The notes under the pieces: generated by a model
What the model was told of the DNA's origin: nothing
The model's database searches: none
The model's input: the letters and a program-made list of their open reading frames with translations, nothing else
DNA from: Roseateles sp. XES5
Lineage (GTDB): Bacteria > Pseudomonadota > Alphaproteobacteria > Rhizobiales > Rhizobiaceae
Length of the DNA: 64,000 bases
Assembly: GCF_020535545.1 (NCBI RefSeq)
Contig: NZ_CP084752.1
Location: 3,189,501 to 3,253,500, forward strand
Direction: 5' to 3'
Position numbers and translations under genes: made by a program
Shown here: positions 54,182-62,996 of the stretch, one piece after another
Layout of the letters: the number at the start of each line of letters is the position of its first letter
Numbering within the stretch: position 1 is the first letter of the stretch

Positions 54182-55082
54182 GATGAGAAACCTTGATCGA
54201 AAGCGGGACGCGATCCTGATAACCGGCCCGACCGCGAGCGGCAAGTCCGCGCTCGCGGTGCGGCTGGCGAGCGCGCACGATGGCGTGGTGGTCAATGCCG
54301 ACAGCATGCAGGTCTACGATACGCTGAGCATCCTGACCGCCCGTCCGCAACCGGAGGACATGGGCGGGATCGAGCACCGGCTCTACGGCCACGTTCCCGC
54401 GGGCGCGGCCTATTCCACCGGCGACTGGCTGCGCGAGGCGACCGCCGTCGTCGCGGAGTTGCGGGCGCGCGACAAGCTGCCCGTCTTCGTCGGTGGCACG
54501 GGGCTTTATTTCCGCGCGCTGACCGGCGGCCTGTCGGATATGCCCGTCATTCCCGGCGAGATTCGCGAATACCTGCGCACACGGCTGGCCACGGAAGGGG
54601 CGGAGACCCTGCACCGGGCGCTCGCCGACCGGGACCCGGAAATGGCCGGACGGCTCATGCCCGGAGACGGTCAGCGCATCGTGCGGGCGCTTGAGGTGCT
54701 GGAGGCGACGGGGCGCTCTATTTCCGCCTTCCAGGCCGCGACGGGGCCAGTGGTGATCGACCCTGACAGGGCGGAGAAGACCGTCGTTCTGCCGGACCGC
54801 GCGGTGCTTGCCGCCCGTATCGACCGGCGCTTCGGAACGATGCTGGAAACGGGTGCGGTGGAGGAAGTGAAGGCGCTGCTCGCACTCGATCTTTCCCCGG
54901 CCATGCCTGTCATGAAGGCGATCGGCGTGCCACAGATCGCGGCGATGCTGGCGGGTGAGATGCGCGCGGACGAGGTCATCGCGCGCGGCGCGGCGGCGAC
55001 ACGGCAATATGCCAAACGCCAGATGACATGGTTCCGCAACCAGCTCGACGAAAGCTGGCAGCGGGTCGATCCGCTGGCCTAG
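54180..55082 (+). CDS. miaA: tRNA dimethylallyltransferase
   Basis: Adds a dimethylallyl group to A37 of tRNAs reading UNN codons. It has about 300 residues. P-loop GPTASGKS (16-23), NADSMQVYDTLSILTARP, GGTGLYFRALTGGLSDMP, and the C-terminal TRQYAKRQMTWFR motif. Start at ATG 54180 or 54183; no clear ribosome site is visible, as this DNA is also the start of serB. Upstream frame to 54153 (TTG) is open but would sit inside serB. Confidence 0.95.
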   Translation: MMRNLDRKRDAILITGPTASGKSALAVRLASAHDGVVVNADSMQVYDTLSILTARPQPEDMGGIEHRLYGHVPAGAAYSTGDWLREATAVVAELRARDKLPVFVGGTGLYFRALTGGLSDMPVIPGEIREYLRTRLATEGAETLHRALADRDPEMAGRLMPGDGQRIVRALEVLEATGRSISAFQAATGPVVIDPDRAEKTVVLPDRAVLAARIDRRFGTMLETGAVEEVKALLALDLSPAMPVMKAIGVPQIAAMLAGEMRADEVIARGAAATRQYAKRQMTWFRNQLDESWQRVDPLA

Positions 55083-55140
55083 CCTCTTGTTTTTGCCGCA
55101 TTATCCGATGCCGAAGCGATGCTGTTCCGGCTGAAGATGC

Positions 55141-57264
55141 CTAGCGCCGGATCAGGCTGCTGAGCGGCTTCTTGAGAAGCTGTTCGCGAATGGAGCCGTC
55201 GCGCCGCGGCTCCTGCTGTTCGCCGAAGGCAGGGCGCGCCTGCTGGCGGGGCGGCTCTGCCGGCTGGCGGTACGGGTCAGCGGGCTGGCGATAGGGATCG
55301 ACGGGCTGGCGATAGGGATCGGCGGCCGGGCGCTGCGGTTCGGCGGTGAGATCGCGACGGATCGATTCGAAGCGTTCCTGCGTCGACGGCTGATAGGCGC
55401 CCTGGGCGCCGGGCAGCATGTCGGGCCGGTAGGGCTCCTGCAGCGGCGGCTGCGGTGCGGCGCGCGTTTCGGGCGCGCTTTGCAGCGTTTCGATATAGCC
55501 TTCCTCGTCTTCGTAGGGCGCGTCCTCATAGCCGGTCGGCAGGGACGCATTCTGGCCCTGTGCGGTGAGGTAGGAATTCTGGAAGCCGGAAATGTCGGGG
55601 CCGGAGATCGCGCGCATGCGGGCGACGATGGAGCGCAAATCGACGCTTTGCGGCGTATCCTCGCTTGCCTTGACGCCGGTGCCGTTGGCCTTGGGCAGGC
55701 GGTTCGCCTCGACGCGCGAAAAGCGCATGCGCATCGGCACCGCGACGGCCTCGCCGAAGGCGATGGCTTCGCCATTGCCGATGGACGAGATGAAGCTGGT
55801 CGTCGACGACGAGGAGTTCGGGATCGCCGAGCGGATGATTTCCTGGTCGTGCTCGTTGGCAAGGCGCATGGCGAAGATGGTCGAGCACTGCGACAGGATC
55901 GTCGGGTCGAGTTCGCCGGGGCGCTGGGTGATGATGCCGAGCGAGACGCCGTATTTGCGGCCTTCCTTGGCGATGCGGGCGATGGCCTGGCGCGTCGGCA
56001 GGAAGCCGAGCTTGGGATCGGCCGGCACGTAGCGGTGCGCTTCCTCGCAGACGACGAGCATGTGAACGCCGCCATTGCTCCAGAGGCCGATCTCGAAGGC
56101 CATGCGGCACAGGACCGAGGCGACGGAATTGACGACTTCCGAGGGAATGCCGGCAAGCTGAAAGGTCGTCACCGGCTTGCCTTCGCCCGGAATGCGGAAG
56201 ACGCGGGCGATGGTGTCGAGGATCGTGTCGGTGATCGTGTTCGAGGAGAACATGAAATGGTAGCGCGGGTCGTTGATCGCCGACATGATCTTGACCTTGA
56301 GCGAGCGCAGATGCGGCTTTTCCGCCCGGCCTTCCAGCCGTCCGATGCGTTCGTCGACCAGCGCCAGCAGGTCCGCGATGCGGAAGGGGACGGGCGTATC
56401 GGCGGTGACGGAGCTTTTCTCGCTCGTGCGGCGCATCAGGCCATTGTCGCTCGTGCCGCGGAACGCGCGCTTGGCCTCGGGAATGAGGTCGCGCAGGATG
56501 TCCATTTCCTCCGGCACCGGCGGGCGGCCACGGAAGACGACCTCGGCGAATTCCTCCAGCTTGAACAGCCAGAAGGGCAGGTCCAGCGTGTCCGTGTCGA
56601 TGACGACGGCAAGGTCCCCGAAGGCGGCGGCGAATTCGTTGTGCGGGTCGAGGATGAGCACGCGCAGCTTGGGATCGGCCTGGATCGCCTTGTGCAGCAG
56701 CAGCGTGACGGAGGTGGACTTGCCGACACCCGTCGTGCCGACGATGGCGAAGTGCTTCTCCAGCATGGAGGGCACATGGATCGTCGCGTCGAGGCTTTCG
56801 TCCTGTGTCAGCTTGCCGATGATGCAGACGTCGTTCTTGCCGGTGTCGTAGACCTTGGCAAGGTCCGAGGCGCGGATGCGGTGGGCGATGGCGCCGAGAT
56901 GGGGATAGTCGGTGATGCCGGCGGAAAACGCCTCGCGCCCGTCGGGGCTGACATGCACTTCGCCCAGCAATTCGACTTCGATGCGAAAGACGGTGTCGTG
57001 GTTTTCCGCCCAGCTCTGCTGGTCGGTGGACATGGAGTAGACGAGGGCGACGATACGGTGCGGGCCGACGGAAATGGAAATGAGCCGGCCGACGGACCAC
57101 AATTCCGTCAGGGTCGTCTGGCCGCCTTCGGCCAAAGCGCTGATGGTGGCGCGCGAGCCGTTGCATGCGACGACGCGGCCAAGCAGGCGGTTTCCGGCCG
57201 CCAAGCCATCGCGGCGTTCCTGTTCGCCGGCGTCTATCGCATTATGAAAATCACTGTTCAGCAA
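55141..57264 (-). CDS. HerA-like hexameric ATPase (DUF87)
   Basis: A 707-residue FtsK/HerA-superfamily ATPase. The N-terminal HAS-barrel (about 25-140) precedes Walker A GTTGVGKS (176-183), Walker B LVVCEEAHRYV, the arginine-finger and sensor region ITQRPGELDPTILSQCSTIF and the helical C-lid. HerA usually works with nuclease NurA in DNA end resection, but no nurA is here, which is common in bacteria. The last 130 residues are disordered and contain DPYRQP repeats. The start is TTG 57264, eight bases after GGGAG. It is divergent from ilvB. Confidence 0.88.
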   Translation of the reverse strand: MLNSDFHNAIDAGEQERRDGLAAGNRLLGRVVACNGSRATISALAEGGQTTLTELWSVGRLISISVGPHRIVALVYSMSTDQQSWAENHDTVFRIEVELLGEVHVSPDGREAFSAGITDYPHLGAIAHRIRASDLAKVYDTGKNDVCIIGKLTQDESLDATIHVPSMLEKHFAIVGTTGVGKSTSVTLLLHKAIQADPKLRVLILDPHNEFAAAFGDLAVVIDTDTLDLPFWLFKLEEFAEVVFRGRPPVPEEMDILRDLIPEAKRAFRGTSDNGLMRRTSEKSSVTADTPVPFRIADLLALVDERIGRLEGRAEKPHLRSLKVKIMSAINDPRYHFMFSSNTITDTILDTIARVFRIPGEGKPVTTFQLAGIPSEVVNSVASVLCRMAFEIGLWSNGGVHMLVVCEEAHRYVPADPKLGFLPTRQAIARIAKEGRKYGVSLGIITQRPGELDPTILSQCSTIFAMRLANEHDQEIIRSAIPNSSSSTTSFISSIGNGEAIAFGEAVAVPMRMRFSRVEANRLPKANGTGVKASEDTPQSVDLRSIVARMRAISGPDISGFQNSYLTAQGQNASLPTGYEDAPYEDEEGYIETLQSAPETRAAPQPPLQEPYRPDMLPGAQGAYQPSTQERFESIRRDLTAEPQRPAADPYRQPVDPYRQPADPYRQPAEPPRQQARPAFGEQQEPRRDGSIREQLLKKPLSSLIRR
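55255..55335 (-). repeat. In-frame 21-base tandem repeats in the HerA-like C-tail
   Basis: Three or four units encode DPYRQPV, DPYRQPA, DPYRQPA and a decayed copy. The unit is 7 codons long and the DNA copies are near-identical. Such tails commonly vary in copy number by slippage. Confidence 0.75.
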
Positions 57265-57397
57265 TCACGGCACTCCCTGCCATCAACCCTGACCTTACCG
57301 GGGGGCGCTTAATAAGACGTTTCGGGTTGAAGCAGGATTCTGCGGCCTTTCCCGGCTTTGTGCGCAAAGCGTGCCATTCTGGAGCGGCGGAAAGGCG

Positions 57398-57426
57398 TTG
57401 ACGCGCGTATGCTTTATGTCTAACAA
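57398..57426 (+). promoter_or_regulatory. Promoter of the ilvBH leader transcript
   Basis: TTGACG (57398-57403), 17-base spacer, TAACAA (57421-57426). The transcript would start at about 57432-57435, at or next to the leader ATG, which would make the leader message leaderless, as reported for the Sinorhizobium trpL leader. Confidence 0.55.
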
Positions 57427-57434
57427 TCCGCCCC

Positions 57435-57494
57435 ATGAAAAAACTGACGGCTATCATTCTTGTGGTGGGAACGCGCATGGGCAGGGTGGTGTAA
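57435..57494 (+). CDS. ilv leader peptide, 19 residues
   Basis: The frame encodes MKKLTAIILVVGTRMGRVV and stops at TAA 57492. Seven of 19 residues are Ile, Leu or Val (IILVV and a terminal VV), the products of the pathway encoded downstream. No Shine-Dalgarno is visible before the ATG. It overlaps the first arm of the attenuator hairpins, so ribosome stalling at the Ile/Leu/Val codons would decide which stem forms. Confidence 0.8.
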   Translation: MKKLTAIILVVGTRMGRVV

Positions 57495-57551
57495 CCACCC
57501 GGCGAAAGCACCCATGCGCGGTAAGCAGGCTCCTCCAAGGGGCCTTTTTTT
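57473..57551 (+). promoter_or_regulatory. Transcription attenuator of ilvBH
   Basis: Nested stems GCGCATGGG/CCCATGCGC (57473-57481 with 57511-57519) and GGGTGG/CCACCC (57484-57489 with 57495-57500) lie around the leader stop codon. A terminator stem AGGCTCC/GGGGCCT (57527-57533 with 57539-57545) with a run of seven T follows. This is the classical pause hairpin plus intrinsic terminator layout. The 57265-57397 part of the gap contains nothing else I can identify. Confidence 0.85.
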
Positions 57552-57606
57552 ATGCCCTGAAATTCGATAAGCACCTCGAAATGCGAAAGAGACGGACGGA
57601 AATCCG

Positions 57607-59385
57607 ATGAGCGGAACAGAAAACCAGATGACGGGCGCCGAAATTGTCTTGCAGGCCCTGAAGGACAACGGCGTAGAACATATCTTCGGCTATCCGGGCG
57701 GCGCCGTCCTGCCGATCTATGACGAGATTTTCCAGCAGGACGATATCGAGCACATCCTCGTGCGTCACGAGCAGGGCGCCGGCCATATGGCCGAAGGCTA
57801 TGCCCGCTCCACCGGCAAGGTCGGCGTCATGCTCGTCACCTCCGGCCCCGGTGCGACGAATGCCGTCACGCCGCTGCAGGACGCGCTGATGGATTCCATC
57901 CCGCTCGTCTGCCTCACCGGTCAGGTTCCGACCACGCTCATCGGGTCGGACGCCTTCCAGGAATGCGACACGGTCGGCATCACGCGCCCCTGCACCAAGC
58001 ACAACTGGCTGGTCAAGGACGTCAACGATCTCGCCCGCATCATCCACGAGGCCTTCCGCGTCGCGCAGTCCGGCCGTCCGGGCCCTGTCGTCGTCGATAT
58101 CCCGAAGGACGTCCAGTTCGCGACCGGCACCTACACGCCGCCGTCCGCCGCGCCGATCCAGAAGAGCTACCAGCCGAAGGTTTCGGGCGATGCCCGCCAG
58201 ATCGAGGCGGCCGTCAGCATGATGAAGACCGCCCGCCGGCCGATCATCTATTCCGGCGGCGGCGTCGTGAACTCCGGTCCGGAAGCCTCGCGCCTGCTGC
58301 GCGAGCTGGTCGAGATCACCGGCTTCCCGATCACCTCGACGCTGATGGGCCTGGGCTCCATCCCGGCCTCGGACCCCAAGTTCCTGGGCATGCTGGGCAT
58401 GCACGGCACTTACGAGGCCAATATGACCATGCAGCATTGCGATGTGCTGCTGGCCGTGGGGGCGCGCTTCGACGACCGCATCACCGGCCGCCTCAACGCC
58501 TTCTCGCCGAACTCGAAGAAGATCCACATCGACATCGACCCGTCCTCGATCAACAAGAACGTCCGTGTCGACGTTCCGATCCTGGGTGACGTCGGCAACG
58601 TGCTGGAAGACATGGTTCGCCTGTGGCGGGCCGGCGCGAAGGATTACGACAAGGCGATCCATGCCGACTGGTGGACGTCGATCGCCAAGTGGCGCGCGCG
58701 CAATTCCTTCGCCTACACGCCGAGCAACGACGTGATCATGCCGCAATACGCGATCCAGCGGCTCTACGAGCTGACCAAGGACCGCGACACCTACATCACC
58801 TCGGACGTGGGCCAGCACCAGATGTGGGCGGCCCAGTTCTACCGCTTCGAGGAGCCACGCCGCTGGATCAATTCCGGCGGCCTGGGCACCATGGGCGTGG
58901 GCCTGCCCTACGCCATGGGCATCAAGCTGGCCAAGCCTGAGTCGGATGTGTTCTGCATCACCGGCGAAGGCTCCATCCAGATGTGCATCCAGGAGCTCTC
59001 GACCTGCTTCCAGTACAAGACGCCGGTCAAGATCGTCTCGCTGAACAACCGCTATCTGGGCATGGTGCGCCAGTGGCAGCAGCTGGACTACGAGGGCCGC
59101 TACTCGCACAGCTATATGGACGCGCTGCCTGACTTTGTCAAGCTGGCCGAGGCCTATGGCGGCGTCGGCATTGCCTGCGACAAGCCCTCGAAGCTCGATG
59201 CGGCCATCCAGGAAATGATCGACGTCAAGCGCCCGGTCATCTTTGACTGCCGCGTCGCGAACCTGACGAACTGCTTCCCGATGATCCCCTCGGGCAAGGC
59301 GCACAACGAAATGCTGCTGCCCGACGAGGCCACGGACGAAGCGGTCGCCAACGCGATCGACGCCAAGGGCCGTCAGCTCGTTTGA
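57607..59385 (+). CDS. ilvB: Acetolactate (acetohydroxyacid) synthase, large subunit
   Basis: First common step of Val, Leu and Ile synthesis, using TPP and FAD. It has 592 residues and three domains. TPP Glu55 is in RHEQGAGHMAEGYAR; FAD and substrate regions include CTKHNWLVKDVNDLARIIHE; the C-terminal TPP motif is GEGSIQMCIQEL...LNNRYLGMVRQWQQ. The metal-binding motif reads GEG rather than the GDG/GDA expected for rhizobial enzymes. The stretches at about 58325-58500 and 58785-59150 match betaproteobacterial enzymes in sequence and codons (see findings). ilvH follows after 17 bases. Confidence 0.96.
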   Translation: MSGTENQMTGAEIVLQALKDNGVEHIFGYPGGAVLPIYDEIFQQDDIEHILVRHEQGAGHMAEGYARSTGKVGVMLVTSGPGATNAVTPLQDALMDSIPLVCLTGQVPTTLIGSDAFQECDTVGITRPCTKHNWLVKDVNDLARIIHEAFRVAQSGRPGPVVVDIPKDVQFATGTYTPPSAAPIQKSYQPKVSGDARQIEAAVSMMKTARRPIIYSGGGVVNSGPEASRLLRELVEITGFPITSTLMGLGSIPASDPKFLGMLGMHGTYEANMTMQHCDVLLAVGARFDDRITGRLNAFSPNSKKIHIDIDPSSINKNVRVDVPILGDVGNVLEDMVRLWRAGAKDYDKAIHADWWTSIAKWRARNSFAYTPSNDVIMPQYAIQRLYELTKDRDTYITSDVGQHQMWAAQFYRFEEPRRWINSGGLGTMGVGLPYAMGIKLAKPESDVFCITGEGSIQMCIQELSTCFQYKTPVKIVSLNNRYLGMVRQWQQLDYEGRYSHSYMDALPDFVKLAEAYGGVGIACDKPSKLDAAIQEMIDVKRPVIFDCRVANLTNCFPMIPSGKAHNEMLLPDEATDEAVANAIDAKGRQLV

Positions 59386-59402
59386 TGAAAAGGTAGAGAA
59401 CC

Positions 59403-59975
59403 ATGAACGCACACCTTCAGCCCACCGGCTCCGCCTATTTCATCGCCAAGGAAACCCAGGTCGCGGAGAGCCACACGCTTTCCGTCCTGGTCGACAACGA
59501 GCCGGGCGTCCTTGCCCGCGTCATCGGCCTGTTCTCCGGCCGCGGCTACAACATCGAAAGCCTCACGGTTTCCGAGACCGAACACGAGGCGCATCTGTCG
59601 CGCATCACCATCGTGACGCGCGGCACGCCGAGCGTTCTCGAACAGATCAAGTCGCAGCTCGAACGCATCGTTCCCGTTCACCGGGTGGTCGATCTCACCG
59701 TGCGCGCCAAGATCCTCGGCCAGGAGCGGCCGATCGAGCGCGAAGTGGCGCTGGTGAAGGTCGTCGGTTCCGGCGAGATGCGCCAGGAAACCCTGCGCCT
59801 TGCCGATGCCTTCCATGCCAAGGTCGTCGACGCCACGACCGAGCATTTCATCCTCGAAATCACCGGCAAGTCTTCCAAGATCGACCAGTTCGTCGCGATC
59901 ATGAAGCCGCTCGGCCTCGTGGAAGTCTGCCGCACGGGCATTGCCGCGATGAACCGCGGCCCGCAGGGCATGTGA
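59403..59975 (+). CDS. ilvH: Acetolactate synthase, regulatory small subunit
   Basis: A 190-residue subunit. The N-terminal ACT domain (HTLSVLVDNEPGVLARVIGL, FSGRGYNIESLTVSETEHE) binds valine for feedback control, and the C-terminal domain activates IlvB. It has normal length with an N-terminal extension typical of rhizobia (NAHLQPTGSAYFIAKETQVA). Co-transcribed with ilvB and governed by the attenuator at 57473. Confidence 0.96.
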   Translation: MNAHLQPTGSAYFIAKETQVAESHTLSVLVDNEPGVLARVIGLFSGRGYNIESLTVSETEHEAHLSRITIVTRGTPSVLEQIKSQLERIVPVHRVVDLTVRAKILGQERPIEREVALVKVVGSGEMRQETLRLADAFHAKVVDATTEHFILEITGKSSKIDQFVAIMKPLGLVEVCRTGIAAMNRGPQGM

Positions 59976-60065
59976 ACGTCTGACTGCAGGAGGCTGAAAC
60001 CTCTCAGCCGGTTTCCCGGGCTTGTCCCGGAGATCGCGACAGGGAGCGAAGCGGGCCTTAAAACG

Positions 60066-60097
60066 AAGGGCTTTCCGTTTTGCGGAAAGCCCTTTTT
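60066..60097. terminator. Strong terminator after ilvH, usable in both directions
   Basis: AAGGGCTTTCCG and CGGAAAGCCCTT form a 12-base stem; TTTTT follows on the plus strand. The convergent aldo/keto reductase stops at 60101, so it likely serves that gene as well. Confidence 0.9.
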
Positions 60098-60100
60098 GCT

Positions 60101-60946
60101 TCAGATCATTTCCAGCGGGCGCTTGCGCGTCGGCGGCGGGAAGGCCTCGTCGAGAAGGCGCAGGTCTTCCGATGTCAGGCGGATTTCGGCGGCGCGGAAA
60201 TTCTCGCGCACGCGCTCGGGCGAGCCGGACTTCGGGATGGCGATGACGCCGGCCCTGGTCAGCAGGAAGGCGAGGGCGACCTGGGCGGAGCTGGCATTGT
60301 GGATGCGGCCGACCTCTTCCAGCGCCGGGTGGCCGATCAGGCGGCCCTCGTCGAGCGGCGAATAGGCCATGATCGGAACGTTCTGCACCTGGCTCCAGCG
60401 CAGGAGATCGAATTCGATGCCGCGCCGGGCGAGGTTGTAGAGCACCTGGTTGGCGGCGGGGCGGGCGGGCTCGGCGGCGGCCAGCAATTCCCTCATGTCG
60501 GGTTCGTCGAAATTGGACACGCCCCAGGCGCCGATCTTGCCTTCCGACTTCAGGCGCTCGAAAGCCTCGACGGTTTCGGCGAGCGGATAACGGCCGCGCC
60601 AGTGCAGGAGGTAGAGTTCGATATGGTCGGTGCCGAGCCGCTTCAGGCTCGCCTCGCAGGCGGCGACGGTGCCGGTGCGGCTGGCATTGTAGGGCAGCAC
60701 CTTGCTGACGAGAAAGACCTCGTCGCGCCGGCCGCGGATCGCTTCGCCCACCACCTCTTCCGCGCCGCCGTCGGCATACATTTCCGCCGTGTCGATCAGC
60801 GTCATGCCGAGGTCGAGCCCGGCGCGCAGGCTCGCCGCTTCCTCTTCCGGCGAGGCATAACCTTCGCCCATGTGCCACGTGCCGAGGCCGAGGGCCGGCA
60901 CCTGCCGTCCGCCGGGAAGGGTGACTGCCGGTAGTTCCGCTTTCAT
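60101..60946 (-). CDS. Aldo/keto reductase
   Basis: A 281-residue NADPH-dependent carbonyl reductase with a TIM barrel. Catalytic residues Asp ([20 protein letters not shown]), Tyr (MYADGG), Lys ([11 protein letters not shown]) and His ([11 protein letters not shown]) are present, as is the C-terminal NADPH motif [18 protein letters not shown] 60946 follows GGAG by six bases. Substrate unknown. It is divergent from the LysE-type exporter. Confidence 0.93.
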   Translation of the reverse strand: MKAELPAVTLPGGRQVPALGLGTWHMGEGYASPEEEAASLRAGLDLGMTLIDTAEMYADGGAEEVVGEAIRGRRDEVFLVSKVLPYNASRTGTVAACEASLKRLGTDHIELYLLHWRGRYPLAETVEAFERLKSEGKIGAWGVSNFDEPDMRELLAAAEPARPAANQVLYNLARRGIEFDLLRWSQVQNVPIMAYSPLDEGRLIGHPALEEVGRIHNASSAQVALAFLLTRAGVIAIPKSGSPERVRENFRAAEIRLTSEDLRLLDEAFPPPTRKRPLEMI

Positions 60947-61072
60947 GTCGCACTCCATCTGCAAGCGCCATGCATTCCGTTCCGGAATTGTCTGCATGAC
61001 AAGAATTGGCTGGTCGTTGCCAAGAGATGGATTATCAATCGGGAAAAACAATCCGGATCACAAGTGTCTGCC

Positions 61073-61666
61073 ATGCAGATTGAAATCTTTCTGGCGCTGC
61101 TGCTCTTCGCCTTCACCACCTCGATCACGCCCGGCCCGAACAACATGATGCTCTTTGCCTCGGGGGTGAATTTCGGCTTCGTGCGCACGATCCCGCATAT
61201 GTGCGGCATCGGCGTCGGTTTCCTCGTACTGCTGCTTGCCGTTGGCTTCGGTCTCGGCGCGCTGCTGGAGGCGGTGCCGCTGGTCTATACGGTGCTGAAA
61301 TTCGCCGGCGGCGCCTATCTCATCTGGATCGCCTGGAAGATCGGCACCTCGCGCAGCCTCGGCGAGGGCAAGGCCGGCGCCCGGCCGATGAGCTTCCTCG
61401 AAGCCGCCGCCTTCCAGTGGGTGAACCCGAAGGCCTGGGTCATGGCCGTTTCCGCGATGGCGACCTATACCAACGCGCAGAACTATACGTCGAGCGTGCT
61501 GATCGTCGGCCTCGCCTTCGCCATCGTCAATTTCCCGAGCGTTTCCACCTGGGCCGGCTTCGGCTCGGCGCTGCGCCAGTGGCTGTCCGATCCGGTCCGG
61601 CTGAAATGGTTCAACATCACGATGGCGCTGCTGCTGGTCGCAAGCCTCTGGCCGATGCTGCGCTGA
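61073..61666 (+). CDS. LysE/RhtB-family amino-acid exporter
   Basis: A 197-residue membrane protein with about six helices. The N-terminus contains the family signature FTTSITPGPNNMMLFASGVN; later FQWVNPKAWVMAVSAMATYT is typical. It exports amino acids or their derivatives. GTG 61064 is an alternative start. The 126-base region upstream, shared with the aldo/keto reductase, shows no clear operator. Confidence 0.93.
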   Translation: MQIEIFLALLLFAFTTSITPGPNNMMLFASGVNFGFVRTIPHMCGIGVGFLVLLLAVGFGLGALLEAVPLVYTVLKFAGGAYLIWIAWKIGTSRSLGEGKAGARPMSFLEAAAFQWVNPKAWVMAVSAMATYTNAQNYTSSVLIVGLAFAIVNFPSVSTWAGFGSALRQWLSDPVRLKWFNITMALLLVASLWPMLR

Positions 61667-61701
61667 CGGCTTAAGACTGGGGCGAAGCCGGAGGACCTGC
61701 C

Positions 61702-62340
61702 GTGTCGCACGATCATCATCACGACCACGACGATCATCACCATCACGACAACCATTTCTCGCCCATGGAAGCGCGGGTGCGCGCGCTCGAAACCATCCTG
61801 ACGGAAAAGGGGCTGATCGATCCGAAGGCCATCGACGCCATCGTCGAGACCTACGAGACGAAGATCGGCCCGCGCAACGGCGCGCGTGTCGTCGCCAAGG
61901 CCTGGGCGGAGCCCGATTTTGCCGGTTGGCTGAAACGGGATGCGACGGCGGCCATCGCCAGTCTCGGCTATACCGGCCGGCAGGGCGAGCATATGCGGGC
62001 CGTCTTCAACGATGGCGAGACGCATAATCTCGTCGTCTGCACGCTCTGCTCCTGCTATCCCTGGTCCGTGCTCGGCCTGCCGCCCGTCTGGTACAAGGCG
62101 CCGGCCTATCGCTCCCGGGCGGTGATGGATCCGCGCGGCGTTCTGGCGGAGTTCGGCGTGACGTTGCCGGCAGATATGAAGGTTCGCGTCTGGGATTCGA
62201 CGGCGGAACTGCGTTACCTCGTCGTGCCGGTGCGTCCCCCGGGCACGGACGGGCTGGATCAGGAAGCGCTGGCCGATCTCGTGACACGCGATGCGATGAT
62301 CGGCACCGGCCTTGCCCTGTCGCCGGAGGCTTTGCGATGA
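61702..62340 (+). CDS. nthA: Nitrile hydratase alpha subunit, cobalt type
   Basis: Hydrates nitriles to amides. It has 212 residues. The metal claw is VCTLCSC (Cys113, Cys116, Ser117, Cys118); Thr at the second position of the CTLCSC motif marks the cobalt form. The N-terminal 20 residues are His/Asp-rich ([16 protein letters not shown]), which may hold cobalt for the active site. GTG 61702 follows GGAGGA. The ATG of the beta gene overlaps its stop (ATGA). Confidence 0.95.
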   Translation: MSHDHHHDHDDHHHHDNHFSPMEARVRALETILTEKGLIDPKAIDAIVETYETKIGPRNGARVVAKAWAEPDFAGWLKRDATAAIASLGYTGRQGEHMRAVFNDGETHNLVVCTLCSCYPWSVLGLPPVWYKAPAYRSRAVMDPRGVLAEFGVTLPADMKVRVWDSTAELRYLVVPVRPPGTDGLDQEALADLVTRDAMIGTGLALSPEALR

Positions 62341-62996
62341 ACGGACCGCACGATCTCGGCGGGCTGCACGGCTTCGGCCCGGTCGCGCCGGAAAGGAACG
62401 AACCGGTCTTTCACGCGGAATGGGAAAAGCGGGCGCTTGGCGTGACGCTATCCTGCGGCGCTTTCGGCGCCTGGACCATCGACGAAAGCCGGCATGCCCG
62501 CGAGAACATCCCGCCCGCCACCTATCTTTCGGCAAGCTACTACGAAGTCTGGATCCGCGGGCTCGAAATCCTGCTCCAGCGCCACGGCTTCGTTTCTGCC
62601 GAGGAGCTGGCGACCGGCCACAAACTGGAAAAGGGCGCGGAGCCCAAGCGAGTGCTGAAGGCGGACATGGTGCCGGCCGTGCTCGCCAAAGGCGGTCCCT
62701 GCGACCGGCCGCTCGAGACAGCGCCGCGCTTTTCCGCCGGCGACCGCGTTCGCACCGGCAATTTCAACCCGGCGACGCATACGCGCCTGCCGCGCTATGC
62801 CCGCGACAAGGTGGGTGTGGTCGAGACCGTGCAGGGATCCTATGTCTTTCCGGACGACAGCGCGCATGGCAAGGGCGAGAACCCGCAATGGATCTACACC
62901 GTCGTTTTCGACGGCGTGGAAATCTGGGGCGCGGGAGCCGAGCCCGGGCTGACGGTCTCCATCGATGCCTGGGAGAGCTATCTTGAGCCGGTGTGA
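62337..62996 (+). CDS. nthB: Nitrile hydratase beta subunit
   Basis: A 219-residue partner of the alpha subunit. It begins [20 protein letters not shown], has the conserved [16 protein letters not shown] and the C-terminal SH3-like barrel [20 protein letters not shown] with [20 protein letters not shown]. It helps shape the active site and dimer interface. It overlaps the accessory gene. Confidence 0.95.
   Translation: MNGPHDLGGLHGFGPVAPERNEPVFHAEWEKRALGVTLSCGAFGAWTIDESRHARENIPPATYLSASYYEVWIRGLEILLQRHGFVSAEELATGHKLEKGAEPKRVLKADMVPAVLAKGGPCDRPLETAPRFSAGDRVRTGNFNPATHTRLPRYARDKVGVVETVQGSYVFPDDSAHGKGENPQWIYTVVFDGVEIWGAGAEPGLTVSIDAWESYLEPV

Noticed and set aside
55255..55335. Short tandem repeats considered as a CRISPR array
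   Set aside because: Units are 21 bases, in frame, contiguous and without spacers; they encode DPYRQP repeats.
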